A stretch of 64,000 bases of DNA. Origin: Methylobacterium oryzae. Lineage in GTDB: Bacteria; Pseudomonadota; Alphaproteobacteria; Rhizobiales; Beijerinckiaceae. Both the position numbers and the translations under genes were made by a program. Position 1 is the first letter of the stretch; every line of letters begins with the position of its first letter. The stretch is from positions 4,173,001-4,237,000 of the forward strand of contig NZ_CP090349.1 in assembly GCF_021398735.1 (NCBI RefSeq). The letters are read 5' to 3'. The notes under the pieces are model-generated. The model made no database searches. It was not told where the DNA came from and saw only the letters and a list, made by a program, of their open reading frames with translations. Of the stretch, positions 60,115-64,000 are shown in pieces.

Positions 60115-60225
60115 GCGCGCCGGTCGCCGCGCGCCTCAGCCGAGGGGCTCACGCGGGCTCGAGCCGGCACAGGCCATCGGCCAGCGGCTCGCTCGAGTAT
60201 GCTTTCGGGAAACGCCTGGGGGAAA

Positions 60226-60301
60226 TGGTGCCGCAAGAGGGATTCGAACCCCCGACCCCCTCATTACGAATGAGGTGCTCTACCAGCTGAGCTATTGCGG
60301 C
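60226..60301 (-). tRNA. tRNA-Thr, anticodon CGU
   Basis: The 76-base cloverleaf, read on the reverse strand, has acceptor arms GCCGCAA/TTGCGGC, D-arm AGCTCAGCTGGTAGAGC, anticodon stem CCTCA/TGAGG around loop TTCGTAA (anticodon CGT), T-arm GGGGGTTCGAATCCC, discriminator A and an encoded CCA. It decodes ACG threonine codons. No integrase or attachment-site duplication is visible beside it. Confidence 0.97.
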
Positions 60302-60410
60302 CCTGGCCCCGACGGGACCGTCGGCGGCGCGCGGTGACCGGCGCCGGACGTGGCAGGCTCATAGCGGCCCGGCCTGCGTTAGGCAAGGCCACAGCCGGCG
60401 CTCGCGGGCG

Positions 60411-61550
60411 TCAGGCGGCTTGGTCCGACGCCAATTCATCCTGCAGGAACGCCGCCACCTCCGCCCGGTCCACGCCGGGGGCGATGAAGCTCTGGCCGAT
60501 CCCCCGAGCGAGGATGAAGGTCAGCGCGCCGTCGCGGACCTTCTTGTCCTGGGTCATCGCGTCGAGGAGCGCCTCGGCGTCGCCGCACCCGCCTGGAACG
60601 GCCTGCAGACGGGTCGGCAGGCCGGCGAGCGCGAGATGGTTGGCGACCCGGCCCGCATCCTGTCCCGCGCAGAGCCCGAGGCGTGCCGAGAAGCGGAAGG
60701 CGAGCGCCATCCCGATCGCGACGCCCTCGCCATGGACCAGGCGGGCGGAATCGTAGCCGGTCAGGCGCTCCAGGGCGTGGCCGAAGGTGTGACCGAGATT
60801 GAGCAGCGCACGCTCGCCGTCCTCCCGCTCGTCGCGGGTGACCACCGCGGCCTTGGCCCGGCAGCAGGCGGCGACCGCCTGCTCGCGCTCCGGGCCGCCG
60901 GCGAAGATCCCGCGCCAGTTCGCCTCGCACCAGTCGAAGAAGCCCGGATCGGCGATCAGCCCGTACTTGGCGACCTCGGCGTAGCCGGCGCGCATCTCGC
61001 GCTCGGACAGGGTGTCGAGGGCGGCCGTGTCGGCCAGGACGAGGCGCGGCTGGTGGAAGGCGCCGATCAGGTTCTTGCCCAGCGGCGCGTTGATGCCGGT
61101 CTTGCCGCCGACCGAGGAATCGACCTGCGCGAGCAGGCTCGTCGGCACCTGCACGAAGCGCACGCCGCGCCGCAGGGTGGCAGCCGCGAAGCCCGCGAGG
61201 TCGCCGACCACGCCGCCGCCCAGCGCCACGACGAGGTCGCCGCGCTCGACCTTGAGGGCGAGCAGACCGTCGCAGACCTCCGCGTAGCCCGCGTAGGATT
61301 TGGAGGCCTCGCCCGGCGCCACCGTCACCACGCCCGCCTGGAGGCCGGCGCGCTCCAGGCTGGTCCGCAGCCGCGCGGCGTAGAGCGCGCCGACCGTCGC
61401 GTCCGTCACGATCGCCGCCCGGCGGGCCCCGAGCGCGGCGACCGCGGTGCCGGCGGTGTCGATCAGCCCGCGCCCGATCTGGATGTCGTAGGCGCGGCCG
61501 GCGTCGAGGGGCACGTGGACGGTCAGGAGGTCCGGACGGGGCTCGGTCAT
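60411..61550 (-). CDS. aroB: 3-dehydroquinate synthase
   Basis: AroB is the second step of the shikimate pathway, a cytoplasmic NAD- and Zn-dependent enzyme. The 379-residue protein has VALGGGVVGDLAGFAAAT, PTSLLAQVDSSVGGKTGIN, FHQPRLVLADTAALDTL and the zinc-ligand region LNLGHTFGHALE. The start at 61550 (MTEPRPDLLT) was chosen over 61616. It follows aroK by 19 bases, the usual aroK-aroB order. Confidence 0.96.
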   Translation of the reverse strand: MTEPRPDLLTVHVPLDAGRAYDIQIGRGLIDTAGTAVAALGARRAAIVTDATVGALYAARLRTSLERAGLQAGVVTVAPGEASKSYAGYAEVCDGLLALKVERGDLVVALGGGVVGDLAGFAAATLRRGVRFVQVPTSLLAQVDSSVGGKTGINAPLGKNLIGAFHQPRLVLADTAALDTLSEREMRAGYAEVAKYGLIADPGFFDWCEANWRGIFAGGPEREQAVAACCRAKAAVVTRDEREDGERALLNLGHTFGHALERLTGYDSARLVHGEGVAIGMALAFRFSARLGLCAGQDAGRVANHLALAGLPTRLQAVPGGCGDAEALLDAMTQDKKVRDGALTFILARGIGQSFIAPGVDRAEVAAFLQDELASDQAA

Positions 61551-61569
61551 GGATCGGTTCGCTCGGGTC

Positions 61570-62181
61570 TCACTGGGCGGCCACGGGGATGGATCCTTCG
61601 CCGCTGAGATGGGCATCCAGCGCCTCCAGCACGTCCTGGACGACCCGGTCGTGCGAGACCTCCCGCGAGATGACCATCACGTCGGCGGCGGCGTAGACCG
61701 GGTGGCGCACGGCCATCAGGTCGCGCATCGTCGCCTCGGGATCCTCGGTCTGCAGCAGCGGGCGGTTGCCGCGCTTGCGGACCCGCCGCATCAGCACGTC
61801 CAGATCGGCCTTCAGCCAGACGGAGACCGCCGATTCAGCGATGCGCGCGCGGGTCGCCTCGCGCAGGTAGGCGCCGCCGCCCGTCGCCAGGACCAGCGGG
61901 CCGGCCCGCAGCAGGCGCGAGATCACCCGCTCCTCGCCGTCGCGGAAGCTCGGCTCGCCGTAGATCGCGAAGATGTCGGGGATCGTCAGGCCGGCCGCGG
62001 CCTCGATCTCGATGTCGGCATCCTTGAAGATCAGCCCGAGGCGGCTCGCCAGACGTCGGCCGACGGTGCTCTTGCCCGCTCCCATGAGGCCCACGAGCAC
62101 GATCGAGCGCAGGCCGAGCGCGCGGCGCAGACGCGCCTCGATCGGTTCCCCCGCCTCCTCCCCGCTCATGGCCTCCTGCAT
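61570..62181 (-). CDS. aroK: Shikimate kinase
   Basis: AroK phosphorylates shikimate. It has P-loop LVGLMGAGKSTVGRRLA, the shikimate-binding Asp in FKDADIEIE, SFRDGEERVI, LATGGGAYLR and the lid RKRGNRPLLQTEDPEATM. Three nearby starts are possible (62193, 62181, 62169). I used 62181, which has AGGAG three bases upstream and gives 203 residues. It is divergent from the small membrane protein-xerD pair, a conserved arrangement in Hyphomicrobiales. Confidence 0.93.
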   Translation of the reverse strand: MQEAMSGEEAGEPIEARLRRALGLRSIVLVGLMGAGKSTVGRRLASRLGLIFKDADIEIEAAAGLTIPDIFAIYGEPSFRDGEERVISRLLRAGPLVLATGGGAYLREATRARIAESAVSVWLKADLDVLMRRVRKRGNRPLLQTEDPEATMRDLMAVRHPVYAAADVMVISREVSHDRVVQDVLEALDAHLSGEGSIPVAAQ

Positions 62182-62437
62182 CGACTCCTGCATCGCATCC
62201 GTGCGGCGTCCCCGCCTCTCCACCGGCCCCCGCGCGCCTGTCGCCCGGGCAGCCTCACATCCTGCGGCAGGCTCTTAGCGCGATTCAAGCGGCCTGCGAA
62301 ACGCATCCCTGTGTCGTCGTGGGCCTTGTCAGCGCCTCGTTCACGTGGTCGAACCCGGGCATCGGCGGCGGCTCGGAGAAGGCCTTCGCCCGCCCCCTCC
62401 CCGCCGCCAGCGCCCGTCTGCCCGAGGTTCGACCGAC

Positions 62438-62590
62438 GTGCCGACCCTGTTCCGTTTCTTTGCCACCCTCGCGATCCTGGCGGGTCTGGTCTACGCGGCC
62501 ATGTTCGCGCTCGCGCATTTCGTCCAGCCGACGCCGCGGGAGATGAGCGTGACCATCCCCGCCTCGAAGCTGCAGCCGGGCAACCGTTGA
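62438..62590 (+). CDS. Conserved small membrane protein, 50 aa, upstream of xerD
   Basis: The GTG at 62438 has GAGG ten bases upstream. The protein is one membrane helix (FFATLAILAGLVYAAMFALA) followed by a conserved-looking tail HFVQPTPREMSVTIPASKL. Small proteins with this FV-P-PREM-VTIP tail are common between aroK and xerD in Hyphomicrobiales; that is from memory. The stop codon overlaps the xerD start codon (TTGA). The function is unknown. Confidence 0.72.
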   Translation: MPTLFRFFATLAILAGLVYAAMFALAHFVQPTPREMSVTIPASKLQPGNR

Positions 62591-63531
62591 GCGGGCCGGA
62601 GGGCAGCGGCGACGCCGCCCGGGCGCCCCGCCCCGAGGTCGCCGAGTACCTCGACATGCTGGCCGCCGAGCGCGGTGCCGGGCTGAACACCCTGAGCGCC
62701 TACCGCCGGGACCTGGACGATTACCTCGACTATCTCGCGCGCTCGGGCACGGCGCTCGGCGACGTGGAGGCCGGCACGCTGCGGGCCTTCCTGATCGACC
62801 TCGAGACCCGGGGCCTGAAGGCGTCCTCGGCGGCGCGGCGCCTGTCCTGCGTGCGCGGTTTCCACAAGTTCCTCTACGCCGAAGGCGGCGCCGAGAGCGA
62901 TCCGAGCGTCGCGGTGTCCGGTCCGCGCCGCGGGCGCGCGCTCCCCAAGGTCCTGTCCATCGCGGAGGTCGACCGGCTGCTCGCCACGGCGCAGGCGGCC
63001 GCCAGCGCCGATCAGGCCCCCGGCCCAGCCCGGCGGGCACGCCGGATGGCGTGCCTGCTCGAGCTGCTCTACGCCACGGGCCTGCGCGTCTCGGAACTGG
63101 TCGCCCTGCCCCGCGCGGCGGGCGCGACGCGCGAGCGCTACCTCATCGTCAAGGGCAAGGGCGGCCGCGAGCGCCTCGTGCCCCTGACCGATGCGGCCCG
63201 CACCGCGATGGCGGCGCATCTTCCGGCCGTGCCGGAGGACAACCCGTGGCTGTTTCCCGCCGACAGCGACAGCGGCTATCTCACCCGTCAGGCCTTCGCC
63301 CGCGATCTCAAGGTGCTGGCCCCGGCGGCGGGGCTCCACCCGGATCGGGTGAGCCCCCACGTGCTCCGCCACGCCTTCGCGAGTCACCTCCTGCAGAACG
63401 GCGCCGACCTGCGCATCGTCCAGGAGCTGCTCGGCCACGCCGACATCTCGACGACGCAGATCTACACGCACGTCCTCGACGAGCGCCTGAAGGCGATGGT
63501 CCGCGATCTGCATCCGCTGATGGATGGCTGA
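62587..63531 (+). CDS. xerD: Site-specific tyrosine recombinase XerD
   Basis: XerD resolves chromosome dimers at dif with XerC. The 314-residue protein has an N-terminal SAM-like core-binding domain (GLNTLSAYRRDLDDYLDYLA) and a catalytic domain with Arg167 in YATGLRVSELV, Lys191 in VKGKGGRERLVPL, His258-Arg261 in PHVLRHAFASHLL, His284 in LLGHADISTTQIYTH and nucleophile Tyr293. The start is a TTG overlapping the previous stop codon. The chromosomal context and absence of mobile-element genes favour housekeeping XerD over an integron or phage enzyme. Confidence 0.92.
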   Translation: MSGPEGSGDAARAPRPEVAEYLDMLAAERGAGLNTLSAYRRDLDDYLDYLARSGTALGDVEAGTLRAFLIDLETRGLKASSAARRLSCVRGFHKFLYAEGGAESDPSVAVSGPRRGRALPKVLSIAEVDRLLATAQAAASADQAPGPARRARRMACLLELLYATGLRVSELVALPRAAGATRERYLIVKGKGGRERLVPLTDAARTAMAAHLPAVPEDNPWLFPADSDSGYLTRQAFARDLKVLAPAAGLHPDRVSPHVLRHAFASHLLQNGADLRIVQELLGHADISTTQIYTHVLDERLKAMVRDLHPLMDG

Positions 63532-63575
63532 GCGCTGCCGGGCGGATGGTGTGGCAACTCTCGGTCGGTCGCCCC

Positions 63576-63585
63576 AATTGTATAC
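63576..63585. promoter_or_regulatory. Possible half-site for OhrR upstream of its gene
   Basis: AATTGTATAC sits about 75 bases before the MarR/OhrR start in an AT-rich patch. OhrR operators in other bacteria contain TACAATT/AATTGTA repeats. Only one good half is visible here, so this is tentative. Confidence 0.25.
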
Positions 63586-63660
63586 GTTTAGCGAACTGCC
63601 TAGAAGTAGCCCCTCGCCATACCGGTACGCGAGCCAGCCTTTACCAGAGAGAGTTTTCCT

Positions 63661-64000
63661 ATGTCAGGCCCCACGGCCTCGCAGATCGGCATCGAGCCGG
63701 ATCGAGCGGGGCACACGCGTGCCGACCAGCTTTCGCAGCGGGAGCGGCAGCGCCTCGACAACCAGCTGTGCTTCGCGGTCTACGCCGCCGCGCACGCCTT
63801 CGGCCGCGCCTACCGCAACCTCCTGGGTCGCCACGAACTGACCTATCCGCAATACCTCGTCCTGCTGGTCTTGTGGGAGCAGGACGGATTGTCGGTCAAG
63901 GAGATCGGGAACCGCCTGTTCCTGGATTCGGGTACGCTGACGCCGCTCCTGAAGCGCCTGGAAGCCTCCGGGCGCGTGCGCCGCGCCCGCGACCGGGTCG
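63661..64000 (+). CDS. ohrR: MarR-family organic hydroperoxide regulator OhrR, cut by window edge
   Basis: The first 113 residues are visible. [20 protein letters not shown] contains the peroxide-sensing cysteine (Cys37) of OhrR, followed by [17 protein letters not shown] and the winged-helix segment [20 protein letters not shown]. The N terminus before the Cys is about 15-20 residues longer than in typical OhrR. In relatives it represses an adjacent ohr peroxidase gene, which would lie beyond the window or elsewhere. Confidence 0.88.
   Translation, partial: MSGPTASQIGIEPDRAGHTRADQLSQRERQRLDNQLCFAVYAAAHAFGRAYRNLLGRHELTYPQYLVLLVLWEQDGLSVKEIGNRLFLDSGTLTPLLKRLEASGRVRRARDRV

Noticed and set aside
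60226..60410. Genomic-island attachment site at tRNA-Thr
   Set aside because: No integrase, no direct repeat of the tRNA 3' end and only housekeeping genes on both sides.
62587..63531. XerD-like gene as phage or integron integrase
   Set aside because: The neighbourhood aroB-aroK / small protein / xerD is a normal chromosomal arrangement and the protein has the XerD length and motifs.

Overview
This is a high-GC, gene-dense stretch of alphaproteobacterial chromosome. Gene order and protein types point to the Hyphomicrobiales (Rhizobiales), most like Methylobacterium or Methylorubrum, although no methylotrophy gene is present to fix the genus. Supporting signs are a separate F0 ATP synthase operon (I-B-E-F'-F), the cell-cycle methylase CcrM, an iscS-sufB-C-D-S-T operon preceded by Irr-type iron boxes, the ahcY/PAS-kinase neighbourhood, and an aroB-aroK / small membrane protein-xerD cluster. 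I see no phage, insertion sequence, CRISPR array or rRNA operon. The window is mostly core genome with a few accessory islands.

Layout. Positions 1-13.3 kb: a DivL-like PAS kinase cut by the window edge, ahcY with a SahR-like palindromic operator, a CsbD-like stress protein, the Kup potassium transporter, a secA-bioD pair, a periplasmic parvulin, hemH and ung. 13.6-26 kb: a lone acyl-CoA-synthetase N-terminal fragment, a crotonase lacking both catalytic glutamates, a cardiolipin synthase facing an endonuclease/exonuclease/phosphatase gene, an Mre11/Rad50-like pair of YhaO/YhaN type, an M32 carboxypeptidase and a Uup-type ABC-F ATPase. 26-31.7 kb: a PHA-system protein, RlpA, CcrM, MutY with an AT-hook tail, DciA and a Tat-exported DsbA. 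31.8-34.7 kb: the F0 operon with a clear promoter, two hairpins after atpE and a rho-independent terminator. 34.8-42.1 kb: NDH-2, an FNT-family channel, a CinA-type domain, SfsA, an FkbM methyltransferase, a hydrolase and an ABC-2 exporter. 42.2-43.8 kb: small membrane proteins of unknown role. 44-51.1 kb: the suf operon. 51.2-55.8 kb: a hydrolase, a response regulator, an O-acylhomoserine sulfhydrylase, a thiolase and a NudK-like Nudix hydrolase. 55.9-60.1 kb: a seven-gene Mrp/Mbh-like antiporter operon. 60.2-64 kb: tRNA-Thr(CGU), aroB-aroK, a small membrane protein, xerD, and an OhrR-type MarR regulator cut by the right edge.

The most notable observations are: (1) the Mrp-like operon, which has the E-F-G-DUF4040-B-C-D order of an archaeal Mbh membrane module, lacks the large NuoL-like MrpA half, and carries a single antiporter-like subunit with an extended C terminus; (2) two adjacent palindromic Irr-type boxes in front of the suf operon; (3) two stacked hairpins between atpE and atpF'; (4) an AT-hook in the MutY tail; and (5) several very small membrane proteins translationally coupled to neighbours. 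All functional statements rest on motif and context reading, because no database search was possible.
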